Shown: positions 1 to 12,307, counted from the stretch's first letter. The stretch: 64,000 bases of DNA from Isoetes taiwanensis (GCA_021234155.1 JAJEKV010000002.1:11708725-11772724), one strand, 5' to 3'. Numbers and translations are program-made. The notes: generated from the letters alone by a model not told the origin.

Positions 1-880
1 AATGGTCCTCGAATTTGTGTATCTCTTCCTACTTGTGTCTCTATTCTATTCCCCAAGAGTGGTCAAAAAGTGGCCCACTTTTTTTTCAAGTACAAACTAT
101 GTCCGCTTAATGGACCCGAGCTTGCCAAGATGTTTCCCAATGTTGAGGCTTTCGCCACTTACGTGTCTAGGCATACTTTTGTCTCTAACTCCCCAATTGC
201 TCCTATCCCTCGGTCACATAGCAAACCACTTCTCTCGAAAGTGTCGTGTTGTATCATCTTCTTCCCCATCCGCCTCACTAGTTAATCCGCCCAAGATAAT
301 GTACTGCGTGTGCCTTCTTCTCTAGCTATTTAGGCCATCGCCTTCTTTGAGTGCATCTCGGTCTCGGTTTATATCAGTAGACCCTCTTAATGAGGATCAA
401 CACTCTTTTCCTCGACATTGCTCACAAGCAAGAATTATTGGAAGAAGGATGGTCTACTCCAGCTTTGAAGAAGCTTGCATCGCCGCAAAAAATAGCTCGG
501 CTCCTCAATCTGCGTTAGTTCACCAGAGTGGCGCCAAGATGTCACGCTACGATTATTACAGTTGGATGTCCCTGATTTAGTGGCATTGAGACACCAGGGA
601 GCAGATCAAGTCGCTGTTAATGATTCTATGGATGTGGAAGTTCGACCTGGTTAAAGTAACTTTTCTATAAATATATGATTATATATTATTCTTCTCTTTG
701 TAGGAGAGGAAAATAGTGTGAATTGCATTATGCTATCATGCTTAGATGGATGACCCTGTTCAGTTGGATCTGATTGTCCACTGGATTTTTTATTCCTGTC
801 TCTGCATTGTATTATGTATTATGATGGAGTGTTATTAATGAAGTTTGACGTCCTTCAAAAAAAAAAAAAAAAAAAAAAAA
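1..880 (+). pseudogene. Decayed retroposed coding fragment with poly(A) tail
   Basis: Short stretches of coding-like sequence occur in shifting frames. One runs about 395-505 and includes the peptide LLEEGWSTPALKKLASPQ; another, in a different frame, runs about 531-653 and ends in DVEVRPG followed by TAA. A 3'-UTR-like segment of about 200 bp follows, then an uninterrupted run of 24 A at 857-880. A poly(A) run joined to a coding end is the signature of a reverse-transcribed insert (LINE or processed transcript). A possible intron (about 655-703, GT...TTTGTAG) argues against a simple processed copy. I do not recognise the protein family. No target-site duplication was found by eye. Confidence 0.45.
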
Positions 881-2396
881 GAATACTCTGCGTAATTTCA
901 AGTCCAATAATCTAAATTAGATCATGAAACTTTTCCTATAATCTCCCCCTACTTACACCATTCAATTTAATCAAATTTGGCAGAAATTACACCATTTATG
1001 ATGTTCCCACGACAGTATTTTAGTCCAATTAAATGCCCAAATGATCAAAGTATGTTGTGATTTCTTGTCCATAAAGACTCTGAATATCAATTGTTGGAAA
1101 TTCCACGTAGTTATATAGAATTTTGCTTTTCCTACCTGGTTGTATGATCATGCCAAGCAAGCCCTTATCAAAAGCAAAAATTAACCTTCTTTGGCTTGTA
1201 ATTCTTGGAAAACCATGAAACTCAACACACAAAGGATGGGATTGCGTATCTAAGGGAAGCCCAGGACAAAGCCCACCAAGTCAAACTTGATCGAAGGACG
1301 ATGGAGCTTGCCTAGTTTTAGTTCAAACCAACCGTAGTTTTAAACTAATAATAATTCTATAATACATAAAAGAAATAGGAGGACTTGGATAGGCAAATTT
1401 GAAGCATTGATAGACAGCGCTGCCAAATTCGAAGGATTTCTGTGCTCTGAAAAGTTTCGCCCCTTTTCATGATGTGGGCGATGGATTTGCCCGCTGGAAT
1501 TAGCTGGCTTGATGCTTGCTAAACACAGAGAGTAAAGTTTTGGTCAAGCCAGACTTGTTATCACCACAGAATTAACTTTATCAGGCATTTGTGATATAAC
1601 ATCTAGAGCACTTGAATATCAGGGAAAATATGATAGGTTACATTTTCGCCTATGCAGGTTCGTATGGTTGTTGGCCGAGACTTCCTTTTAATAATAATAA
1701 TCTGTACAGAAGCTTATGGGACAAAATTGAAGAGCGATTTTGCAGATTTATGTTCCGGAATATGTTGCAAATTTTTTCAAATCTCTCACCCAATTCATTA
1801 CTTGAGTTTAGAGGACATAGAGGCAATCAGATATGAGATTCAACTGCGAAGAGCCTTTGAGGCCTGGAAATCGTTGGATTGCAACAGGAACAGCGTCTTC
1901 ACAAAATGACGAAATTCATGGCTGTGTCAGAAGTTAAAAATGCCTAAGAACTAGCATAAAACACTTGCCTTTTTTCGTGCAACGAAGCTCAAATTGAGCC
2001 GATGTTTTTGACCAGGATCGACTGCAAGAATGGGCCGTTCTTTTTCTCTGTTTTCCCTCATCCTCTTCATGATCACGGCCAATTTTTTCTTGCTACATGA
2101 ACGCCTCACACTGTTTTAGCCCCTATTCTTAAACCCATGCTCTGCAACTGCATTTAGGCATATAAATCATGATTTCCATTCCCTCCTTGAATACCTCCAA
2201 TCCGATATCTTGAAGGCCCAGATATGGTAGAACAGATCCACGCATCTCAGATTTGGGGGCAGCACTACTGGACTGATGACATATTCAACAAAACTTAGAC
2301 TTATTCAGATTTAATAGATAACACTTCAAGGACTCCGTCTGTACATTGATCAGTTGGAACACTGGCTCATAGAATGGGGGTGGCGGGACCCAACTT
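881..2396. other. AT-rich intergenic sequence, no supported gene
   Basis: Only short open frames without recognisable motifs were seen. A stretch near 1455-1500, with a core reading ATGATGTGGGCGATGGATTT, recurs near 5778-5815, so this is probably old repeat sequence. GCCCCTATTCTTAAA near 2117 recurs inverted near 7247. Confidence 0.4.
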
Positions 2397-3525
2397 TTGC
2401 ATCAGGTCATCAGGCAACTCATCTATGCAGATGATGTTGACCTCTTAGCTCACACTCCAGAGGATATGCAGTCTCACCTAGATGCTCTGGATACATTCTG
2501 CCAGGCCACAGACATGAACGTCAATCTGGCTAAGACTAAGGTGGTCCTAATCTCATCCTCGTGCCATCCAAGGCCCCCTTCATTCACTTATCGAGGGCAA
2601 CAAGTGGAGGTGACACCCACCTACAAGTATCTGGGAGTGGAGTTTCCTTCTACACTATGCTGGGACACTTCCATAAGATTGCGTGTAGTAGCAGGCTGGA
2701 AAGCACTTTATGCAACATGCAGAACAATAACCACGTGAGCAGCAATTGTATGATTGGGGACATCGTGCACACCGCTCGGGGTATTGGTAGAGCCCGCTTT
2801 TTGTACGGGGTTGAAGTCCGGGGCCCAATGGTGTCCCTTGCTACTTGGGCGAACTTAGAACAAAAGTGTAAGGCCTTTTTAGCATCCGCACTCGGAGTGA
2901 AATCCATGATCCCATATCAAATTTTGTTGGGGGAGACATGTTTCTCGCCACTTCACCGAGCGGCCCTTGATAGACACATCGCCTATTTCCGTAAGGTGGT
3001 AAATATGGATGATGATAAATCACCGCGACTTGGCTTATGCAAAGGGCAATGGGACCACAACGACTCAAGAATTCTTGGAAAGATAAAAGAGTGCAGTTGG
3101 CTAACTAGATGGAATGTCCAGAGCACATGTGTGCATCCGGCAGAAACAGAGGCGTCATCGCGATACCGAGATATTACCTTGTTGCTTGTTTCTCCCAAAG
3201 AAGCTTTGGGATTCCGTGGCCCCGGAGCAAGTCAAAAAAGACATTACAAGCAAAGACATAAATCCCACATTAGAACGAGGCCCACAACGCCACGCTCACA
3301 TCCGCCCATGAAAAGTGCGGGCATATCGCCTCCATTCAAGACAGGTGCCCACCATCTCCCGGATTGAGACAGGTCGATGGATTGGGGAGCCACGTCAGGA
3401 TAGGGTTTGTCAGTGCTGCCAGATGGGAGCTGTTGAGGATGAGTGTCACACTTTCCAGAGCTGCCCGGCATATGATCAGATTCGGACATGCTATGCTCAG
3501 TTGATTAGACATGATGAGCCATGAT
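2397..3525 (+). pseudogene. LINE (non-LTR retrotransposon) reverse transcriptase and C-terminal tail, frameshifted
   Basis: The first frame (2397-2738) carries the RT catalytic motif LIYADDVDLLA, followed by YKYLGVEF, both typical of non-LTR RTs. The thumb/connection region continues in another frame from about 2745 (FLYGVEVRGPM, then ILLGETCFSPLHR). A third frame (3315-3524) holds the tail R.CQCC...VEDECHTFQSCPAYDQIR, the cysteine/histidine knuckle found after the RT in many plant LINEs. At least two frameshifts separate these parts, the endonuclease and upstream RT are missing, and no poly(A) is seen, so it is a dead 3' fragment. The family call is firm; the clade is not determined. Confidence 0.85.
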
Positions 3526-3537
3526 TAGACATGATTT

Positions 3538-4053
3538 AGAATTAGACATTTCAAGAATATAAAATTTTAATTTTTAGCGATTTAACAAATTTAAAATTTA
3601 GCAATCCTGAAAATTTGCAAATGAAATCCGATGATCCGATAAGCGATTGACATAAAATTATTATAAAAATTTCTGAATTTACAAACTTTTATATTCTTAA
3701 AAACACGTTTAAGAAAGTTTTGAGATCAAAATTAATTAAAACTATTGAATAATTTATTATTAATGAAACAAAATATATTGAAACTTAATCAATAATAAAT
3801 TATTCAATGTATTTACAGATAAACATAATCATTTAATTAATTCTAAATCTAAAACTTTCTTTACCTATTTTGAAAAAAATAACATTTCAATTATATAGCA
3901 TTTATTTTCGATAATTCTAAATAAATCAAAGTGAAAATTAATTTCGAAAGCAATTTTATACTTTGATAACCTTCATACTTTTAAAAATACTGTTGATTTT
4001 TCCTTGAAATATATATCTATTAGATTTGAATAAGTCTAAATTTTGTTAAATAT
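3538..4053. repeat. AT-rich direct repeat, left copy
   Basis: This block begins GAATTAGACATTTCAAGAAT and ends TTGTTAAATATGTC. It is closely repeated in the same orientation at 5150-5747, with small indels (the right copy has about 80 bp extra). The pair brackets the aspartyl-protease relic. The ends are not TG...CA, so LTR status is unsupported. A segmental duplication or paired intron/flank sequence is the simplest reading. Confidence 0.75.
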
Positions 4054-5037
4054 GTCTGGAAAGATATTTGTATGAATAGAAGAAGATATGTGCTTCTCAA
4101 ATAATGCAGTGAACTTTTTATATATGGATGGGAATAAGTAGGTAACAGAAGCACCAGTGTCTAGAATAAAATCACCACTTCCATCTCTTTTCACCAACAT
4201 GTCTTCTTTTGACGTTGACAATATAACACCAGCAACACTGATACCAGTAATAGGCAAGTAGTAAAAATGTGGAAGAAAAGCAACAGTAGAAAAAGTCATA
4301 GTTTTATAATCATTTGGAAAACTAGGATCTTCGAAGATCAGTATAGAGCTTGATCTTAATTTTAATGGAGGAACGCAATATGAATACGAAGTGAAATAAA
4401 ATTGTTCCATTCCGATAATCTACCTTGTCTCATAAAAATGTGGAAGAAAATCAACAGTAGAAAAAGTCATAGTTTTATAATCATTTGGAAAACTAGGATC
4501 TTCGAAGATCAGTGTAGAGCTTGATCTTAATTTTAATGGAGGAAGGCAATATGAATACGAAGTGAAATAAAATTATTCCATTTCGATAATCTACCTTGTC
4601 TCATAAAAATGTGGAAGAAAATCAACAGTAGAAAAAGTCACAGTTTTATAATCATTTGGAAAACTAGGATATTCGAAGATCAGTGTAGAGCTTGATCTTA
4701 ATTTTAATGGAGGAAGGCAAAATGAATACGAAGTGAAATAAAATTGTTCCATTCCGATAATCTACCTTGTCTCATTCCTAATACTTCATCGGTATCGCCT
4801 CTTCCATTGCCATCAATTCCATAACCAATAGTAACACTTGCTGAAACTTCAGTAAATTTTAGTCTCTCACTTATCGACTCTATTGTGACTGTGACACCAT
4901 CTACGTAATTCACTATCTCCTCACACATACCATCATTTCTGCAAAGTGATGCATATGGACCACGAGAATCCTTAAATATCTTACAATCATTTGACTTACA
5001 ATATACTGAAAATGCTGTGTATGAAGATTCTTCTTGA
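4054..5037 (-). pseudogene. Nepenthesin-like (A1 family) aspartyl protease pseudogene
   Basis: On the minus strand two segments match the plant pepsin family. The upstream segment (about 4704-5020) resembles the region between the two catalytic lobes: VTIGYGIDGNG then EVLGMRQGRLS, where families have vtiGCG..n.G and GvLGLgrG.LS. The downstream segment (4036-4410) has YYLPITGISVAGV and the second catalytic motif FILDTGASVTYL, so that DTG is intact. The first DTG lobe is absent, the GC of IGCG is GY here, and internal exon sequence is triplicated, so the copy cannot encode a whole enzyme. Active members are secreted or vacuolar endopeptidases. Confidence 0.82.
4253..4777. repeat. Tandem triplication (~174-bp unit) inside the protease relic
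   Basis: Three nearly identical consecutive units begin with (A/C)ATAAAAATGTGGAAGAAAA near 4260, 4433 and 4607, and run to ACCTTGTCTCAT. They differ by a handful of substitutions. The unit covers the coding piece before the ISVAGV motif plus adjacent sequence, so part of an exon is multiplied, which breaks the reading frame of the protease. Confidence 0.85.
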
Positions 5038-5149
5038 TTGTTATAATTTTAATGAGCTTTTGTTATAAAAGTTTATTTTTTAATTAAGATCTTAATGGTT
5101 ATAAAAATTTAAAATTACCTTTCAGACTAATTTTCACTTGAATTTATTT

Positions 5150-5747
5150 AGAATTAGACATTTCAAGAATATAAAATTTTAATTTTTAGTGATTTAACAA
5201 ATTTAAAATTTGGCTATCCTGAAAATTTGCAAATGAAATCCTATGGAACGATAAGGGATTGACATAAAATTATTATAAAAATTTCTGAATTTACACACTT
5301 TTATATTTTTAAAAACACGTTTAAGAAAGTTTTGAGATCAAAATCAAGTAAATTGTAAAGTTGATATTTTAATAATAACTATTTAATAATTCATTATTAA
5401 TGAAACAAAATATATTGAAACTTAATCAATAATAAATTATTCAATGTATTTACAGATAAACATAATCATTTAATTAATTCTAAATCTAAAACTATCCTTA
5501 CCTATTTTAAAAAAAATACCATTTCAATTATATAGCATTTATTTTAGATAATTTTAAATAAATCAAAGTGAAAATTAATTTAGAAAGCAATTTTATACTT
5601 TGGTAACCTTCATACTTTTGATCTAAAGATAAACAAAACAAATGATTAAAATCAATAAGAGTTAAAAATACTATTGATTTTATTATGACATCCTTGAAGT
5701 ATATATCTATTAGATTTGAATAAGTCTAAATTTTGTTAAATATGTCA
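5150..5747. repeat. AT-rich direct repeat, right copy
   Basis: Right partner of the block at 3538-4053, sharing its start and end sequences. It carries additional sequence, such as a run near 5355-5395 and another near 5625-5690, that the left copy lacks. Confidence 0.75.
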
Positions 5748-5898
5748 TTCAGGTGCAAAGGAAAAGATCAGGCCCTTTTATGATGTGGGCGATGGATTTA
5801 CCGGCAGGAATTGAAATGAAAGCCATGGACGAGTCCTGTGCCAAAAGCAAAAAAGGGTCCATAATTGGACTGAGATATGCTATTCAAACAGTAGCTGC

Positions 5899-6393
5899 CT
5901 ATCTTCTCTGTCTATTGTGGCATTTTAAAATGCATATGAATTGATACTCATCTGCTAAAGCAGCATCTAGGGTTGTATTTGTGCTAATAAAGCCATCCTC
6001 AGTTAGTGCAAGTTCAGAACTGGTAGTAACATGGCTGCTTTCATCAACTAATTCCAACTGCCTCTGGTCTGAAATTTTTGGAATAATTACACCATGCCTT
6101 AATCCTTCGCAAGAGACCATTTTTGCAATTCTTTTGCTTCCTGCTCGACTTGTTTCAGGGTTGAAGTCAAGGGACAAATCTTTTTCTTTGTCAGGCTGGT
6201 TATCTGGAGCCAAATAATTCAGTTTCTCATCGGTTAGTTGTTCCTCTAAAGCAATATCTTGTGTAGTACCAACTGTGCATTGCTTCTGATCCCTTGATAT
6301 TTCCATAGATTGCTGCGAGATGGAAGTTAAAGAGGTAGGCATTGAAGGAAGACTATTTTCCACACCAATGGCTGGCAAGATGGCCAAACACAA
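5899..6393 (-). CDS. Unrecognised acidic Ser/Thr-rich open frame, possible exon
   Basis: A 164-codon open frame. The product is polar and acidic (LTDEKLNYLAPDNQPDKEKD, then GFISTNTTLDAALADEYQ) and has no transmembrane segment or known catalytic motif. Composition and length are more protein-like than neighbouring frames, so it may be an exon of a disordered protein or a transposon-encoded piece. I recognise no family, and a chance frame cannot be excluded. Confidence 0.25.
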   Translation of the reverse strand: MCLAILPAIGVENSLPSMPTSLTSISQQSMEISRDQKQCTVGTTQDIALEEQLTDEKLNYLAPDNQPDKEKDLSLDFNPETSRAGSKRIAKMVSCEGLRHGVIIPKISDQRQLELVDESSHVTTSSELALTEDGFISTNTTLDAALADEYQFICILKCHNRQRR

Positions 6394-6400
6394 CTTCCCC

Positions 6401-8753
6401 TCATAAGGTATAATAGCAATTAGAGTGACTGGTAGCGGTGACTTGTGCTCTGCAATAGTTGCATTTGATGCAAGCCGATGGGTATTCGTGTCATCTCAGG
6501 ATAGTATTTTGACAATTATGTGTGTCCAAAGAATGTTTCACTTGCATCGCCATTCTCTAAAGTTTCTAGGTTCCGCAGGTCGGAGCAAGTGCCGTGTCCA
6601 CTTCCTTATCGACCGGGCTGGGCGAAATGTCCAGCTTAGAAGGGATAGAAGCACTATATCTATGTTCATTTTGGTTTGCACCCGTGTGAAATGAGACGGA
6701 CCGATATTTTTCCCATCCCAGACGCATCAAGACCGCCTTTCGCTACAAAGTGAGGACCATTGTCGGGAAACAAAAGGATGCACGACACATATAATTCTAA
6801 GTTTGGGCGAAACTCAGATAGCTAGATGGAAAGGAAAGGAAATTGTTGAGTGGGCACCTCGGACTCCATAATTATCGACGTGCATCACCAGAACTTTATC
6901 ACGCAGGGCTTCTCGAAACAAAAATGCGTGCCATATCCCTAGAACGAAGCTTGAATTTAACTAACACCTACCTGCTTTACAGAGAAAGGTGGCGGATTCA
7001 AGAGGCTCAGGTATAGAAGAAAAAGAGATGCTAAGTTGGAGTCAGATTCCATGGTGTTCGGAGGTTCGCTGGCATAGGATGGGCGAACGAGCAGCATCTG
7101 GTTTTGCCAAGCTTCAACCGGATATATCTGCTAATAGAAGGTGTAACGAGTATCTACCATGGAATTAAACTTTAAATTGAAGCTTGAAATCACAGTTACC
7201 AAAAGCTCTACCTGATTCAGGCATAGGACTGAGCAAAAGCGGACGGATTTAAGAATAGGGGCTTCAAACTCTGATGCTTGTTGGAGAAAGCCGGTGTACT
7301 TGCAGGCGGTACACGTGGCACGAGGGAAAGAGCAAAAGGCAAATAGATAAAACTAATTCAAGCTCTAGTAATCATCAAAGCATATGTAAAGATACATCCA
7401 TTTTTGAATTTTTTTTTCCAATTTTCTAGACATTACCAAAAAACGAAGTTCCTTTTGACCAAAAATTGCAACCTGGCCACACAATAGTACAAAAACTTGA
7501 CGATTCCAGAAAAAATGACAATTAGTTAAGCAAATAAAGCTTACAAATAAAATAGAAGGACTGGAATGCCCCTGAAATCGTGCCACGGAAAAAGTGAATT
7601 GTCTACATTTCAAAAGATTCTTTCTCGCTTCTTCTGCAGGTTTAAATAATCAAGACTTATTTAAGAGCAAGTAATACATTGATAGATTATAATGAAGTAA
7701 GTTGTTGTAGGTTGATAGTTGTTGCCATTGTGGCTAGGATGTTTATGTCTATGGAGGCCTCATAGACCTAAAAGACAATAGTTTTACACATCTTCATAAA
7801 GCTGTAGATGAGTTTCAGATTCCTCATCTAATTGGGTTGATGCATAGTGGGTGCATAGTAAAGTGGACCGCTATAATTGCCCCCACCCCCCAACCTAACC
7901 ACAAAAAAAGGGGTTTGAAATATATGTCCAGTTAAGGCATTTATCAAACATTTTCAGACTTATACTAATAGAAAAACAATTCGTTTTTAAAACATCTTTC
8001 TTTTAACAAATGTAAAGGATCTATATATGTAATTCATGTCTTCGTACCTTATACCCCATACTTGAGAACTTGTGCAATATCACCCACAGCCTTATGCATC
8101 ATTGAACTATTGTCTTTAGCACTGTGATTTGCTGGACCATCTGTGGTCCATGGGCTAGAATTAGTCCATCATACCTCTGCCACTTAAACCCATATATCTA
8201 GAGAGAAACTTCTCTATTTTGCAATTTACCAACACCTTTTATATCTTCACTTGATTCTTTATGATCTATAAGAGTTTCATGACCAATGCATTCACCCATA
8301 TGTTATGGTGATTGTCCAAATCTCATACAATTTAGCAGTTTTCGTACTAGTTCAGAATTGCATTAGCACAAAGGAGTCCAAACCTTGCTAAAATCAAAAT
8401 TAAATGATTTTTTTATGATAAAACATATTGATTTGCATGTTCCCAAGTTTCTTCCCTATTATATGACATTAGATGAAGTCGCCAAACCTATTTTGGTTAA
8501 AAGAGCTATTTGAGGGTATAAATTATTCTCTTTTACTTTTACAAGTTTTGGCCTAATTGTTGTGGTCATAAGTTGTTGACTCTAAGAGCTATAGTTCAAT
8601 GTTTTCTTGAAGTGTTCATATGGTCTCAATATTGACTAAAGAATCTCTTATACAAAATTTAGTGCAAAGATAAATCTAAAATGGTTTAATAAAGCCCATA
8701 TATATAAAAGATGCACGTTCATGTACTACACTTATATCTACATAGATTATATA
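6401..8753. other. Intergenic, probably decayed transposon sequence; no supported gene
   Basis: 6550-7320 is more GC-rich than its surroundings and reads like degraded transposon coding sequence in many broken frames, but I could not assign a motif. 7320-8750 is AT-rich with nothing supportable. Confidence 0.35.
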
Positions 8754-9751
8754 ATTCTAGAATGGGACTCGCATGAAACCAACAAAACCGCCCGACTTAG
8801 ACTTGCTTCTCATTCATCTCAGCAGATTTTCTACAATGGTGGATAGTGGGTAGCCGCACACATGCGAACTACCCACAAAAAATAAAGGGAAAATCCAATT
8901 ATCATTTGGACCCCAACAAAATACAATGCTAATAGAGATTGGGCTAGTGTACCGCCGAAAGCTTATCACCGGATTAAAAACCCGCCCTTTCGGGTTTTCG
9001 AGGAAAAACCCTAGTGATAAGCCTTCGGCAAGGGGCTTGACAAACGTGAAGGCATAAAAATCGCCCCCAAAACCCCACGAACGGAAAAGTCGAAACAGAT
9101 GCCGCCGCTAACCCTGCACTGCACATCACCAACAAAACAACAAGACAAAACAAACCTCCTGTGAGAGTGGAGGGGCTGATTACGCACGCGCCACGCGATA
9201 AAAATACAACAACAAAGAAGGGGAGGGTGGGTTCAAAGAGAATAAAATCGAGAGAGAAGAGGAAGCGCCGAGAAGTCGATGCGTAAACGCGCCCTAAAAT
9301 AGCTTAACCCAACGAACGGGCATGCGCCCGCGATGCATGTAAAATATGATGCTCGTCCCATTCTAGAATGGCGATCCGATGTCTCGGATCGATGGGATTC
9401 TAGAATGGGACTCGCATGAAACCAACAAAACCGCCCGAATACCAAAGGACTTCCTTAACAAACTAGGATCGAGGACGAAGGTCACAGGATGAAGGCTAAA
9501 GGCCGAGAAAGGACAGCATGAAGAGACGCCAAATTGGCCAAACCAGGCAGGAAGAAGCCCCTCCCCTGCCTAGAAACAATTCAAAGAGAATAAGGTACTG
9601 CTGAGAGAGAAGAGGAAGCGCCGATGAGAAGTCGATGCAGAAACGCGCCTAAAATAGCGAACTCCCAACCAGAACGGGCATGCGCCGCCCGCATGCATGC
9701 AAAACATGCATGCTCGTCCCATTCTAGAATGGCGATCCGATGTCTCGGATC
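8754..9751. mobile_element. Two tandem copies of an inverted-repeat element with a terminal hairpin
   Basis: ATTCTAGAATGGGAC opens the element at 8754 and again at 9397. Its exact inverse GTCCCATTCTAGAAT occurs at 9355 and 9716. After each inverse copy comes GGC and the same 18-nt hairpin, GATCCGA-TGTC-TCGGATC (9373-9390 and 9734-9751). Unit 1 is about 640 bp and unit 2 about 355 bp. They share their 3' parts (GAGAGAAGAGGAAGCGCCG, AACGGGCATGCGCC) but differ in the middle. A 5' end matched by a subterminal inverted copy followed by a hairpin recalls Helentron/Helitron2 organisation, but no transposase is present and the class is uncertain. Confidence 0.6.
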
Positions 9752-10794
9752 AATGGGATTTTATCAACCTATACGTAGTAGCTAATCATGCATTCTCTAC
9801 ATTTAGATGTGTTTGTGGCTACACTGTATTAGAGTTTATGCTAATTGTACAAATAGTTCATCTTTTATGATATGCTATACTTTTATTAAATGCAAGCCTT
9901 CCTTGGCAAAATAGATCTCAAATTTCATGTGAAAGTGACATAGTAGTTGCAAGATTTGAATATAAATAGCCATGGATTATTAATGATTAATACCTAGACT
10001 TGTCAAAATTTGAGTCATTTAATCAAGATAACACTCATTTTCAACTCGCATATGATAACACATGTGCGTAGAGGTTCTTGATGTCGTATAATACAATAAG
10101 TACAAAGAAACTTACTTCTTCCTTACTATCATGAACTTAGTACTGTGTTTGCTGCCAGAAGTATTGTAGGCTAAGTATGATAATAGTACATGTAAATCAT
10201 CTTTCACAATGAGCTATATTTTTTTTATGGATGCAAGCCTTCCTTGGTAATATAGATCTCTAATTTCATGCTAAAATGATTTGCTATGTGCAAGAGTTAA
10301 ATATAAATGTTCATGGATCATTTATCGTCCACAATTAAACAAATGGCTATGCAATATCATTTCTCTAACTATATTTATTATTCGTTTGCCATTTATACAT
10401 TGATAATGATGAATTCTTACCTTCTATAGCATAAGGGATGCGTAGAAATCCACATGGATTAAAATTTGCTTATGTATCAATATTACCCCTACTGAGGCAA
10501 TTCTACAACCAACTAATTTTATCAATTAGAGTACTATGGATGTGTCTTATGTTCTGAAATTGAGATCACTATTCATTAAGATGATAGGCATTTTTTTTTA
10601 ATTTTCGAATGGGTTTAAGCCCTTGGATAAATAATAGTTAGCGGACATGGCAGAAATATGTAGCAAAATAACAGGGGGTTCCAGGGGGATTTGATATAGA
10701 TATAATTCTTGAAACCATAGACCATATCCTTAAAACAATTCAATGGGTTATCATAAAAAAAAACAGAGATTTAAGATAAAAAATAATCACATTA
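9752..10794. other. AT-rich intergenic sequence
   Basis: No coding or RNA signal was found. GCAAGCCTTCCTTGG.AA.ATAGATCTC occurs twice (near 9893 and 10234), a sign of an old local duplication. Confidence 0.35.
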
Positions 10795-10872
10795 GCTGAC
10801 TGGTTAGATTGGTTAAAGTAGTCTTATTAGGATATTGAGTTATTTTGGTAAAGGTTCGAATCCTCGTATTTC
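10795..10872 (+). repeat. tRNA-like pol III promoter (A and B boxes), SINE head or tRNA relic
   Basis: GACTGGTTAGATTGGTTAAA resembles the A-box/D-arm part of a tRNA, and about 55 nt downstream GGTTCGAATCC is a perfect B box with T-loop sequence. The spacing fits a tRNA or a tRNA-derived SINE. No acceptor-stem pairing or convincing anticodon arm was found, so a functional tRNA is unlikely. No SINE tail could be delimited. Confidence 0.5.
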
Positions 10873-11654
10873 ATATTCTAAAAGCTTAAGCGAAAACGTA
10901 TAGAGGCTCGATATACCATCAAAACCTTAGGCAAACTCGTATTCGACATCTTAAAATCATAGGCGTCCCCAATCATAATTGAGCATAATCGAAACGAGAG
11001 GTGTCCAGAGGCTCCAACATACAGTCTGGGCCGTAGGATTGACAGATCCGACGACTGTGGTGGTCCAGGGTGCACCTCGTTTATAATAATAGTGTTTAAT
11101 ATTATTCCTTCTTTCTTTTTGCATTGGCATTGCAACTTGTTATGTTTTACGGATATGACTTTTGAAGGTCATAACTCAAAGCACATGCTTCAAAATTTAC
11201 GAGAGATAATTTAAAGTTGATGCTAGAATGCTTAATCCAAACTATAAGATATATGTATTACATATTTTTAATAAATGGGTCTCAGAATAGAAATCTTTCT
11301 TGATTTCTTAAGGACAAATATTCTCTTTGTGTGTGCCTTTTTTTTTTTGCATTTGTCTCATATTGTTATCAAATTTAATAATATGATTTTTTGAAGATAG
11401 AGAGTTTTTAACGTCCGCGGGAATGAATTGAACTGAATTGGTTTCTAACCAATTTAATCCTTGAATGATTCTTGTTTTTCTTCTTCACTCAGAAATTATT
11501 AGTCCATTGTATTAAAAATTGTACAAAAAAACCAAAACTTCGAAATCAAGACAATAAATATTTTTCTAGGATGAAACAATTTGCTTACTACTTATATTCT
11601 AAATTCCAAGCCAAAGTTCATGTTTTGGCCAAAGTTAAAGATTTGATTTAAGAA
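10873..11654. other. Intergenic sequence upstream of the Helitron array
   Basis: No gene is supported. The last base (11654) is A, the expected 5' flank of a Helitron insertion. Confidence 0.4.
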
Positions 11655-12307
11655 TCTACTTACTTAAAATGTTTTTGCCCTTTCTCTCTCACGCCGGTGT
11701 CCCCTTTCCGGCTCCCAAACTCACGCTTTTTCCGGCAAAAAAGCGTTTTTCCGGCCAAAACGCTTCTTCCAACATTTTTTTTTTCTTCTCTTCATTTTTC
11801 CGGCAGTGACTTTATCTCTCTTGGGTGTGGGCGGTGCCCGTAGGATAATGCAGCATGGCGGGCAGAGTTCGCAAAGCAGAGCACAAAAGCTTGGATTTTG
11901 CAAGGCCACCGGTTCCGTAAAATCTACTGATTTCTTTTGATCTTCAAGAATGTTGTAGGGTGCAGGTTGATCTAGCATTTACAAGGTCCATGAATCAGAC
12001 TGTAAATCTCTTTACTTTCTCTCTTCAATATTGACAGCAGTGTTGTGCGTTTCTAACTGTGTTTCCTGCTTGGTTTTTGAGGTTTATCCTGCTTCAATAT
12101 CGACTCTCTCCCTTGGAGTTTTGTGGAACAGGGTTAAGGGATCCGAGCTTTTTTTGCAAAATGCTTACCTAGCGAAATTTTGTGGCCGGAAGTTTCCAGG
12201 GGGCAAGGGTCCATGAATCAGACTGTAAATCTCTTTACTTTCTCTCTTCAATATTGACAGCAGTGTATGTTTCTACTACTATTTACTGTAATTTAGCTTC
12301 TATGCAG

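Noticed and set aside
3538-5747. Flanking AT-rich direct repeats as LTRs of a retrotransposon
   Set aside because: No TG...CA ends, primer-binding site or polypurine tract, and the interior encodes a host-type protease rather than gag-pol.
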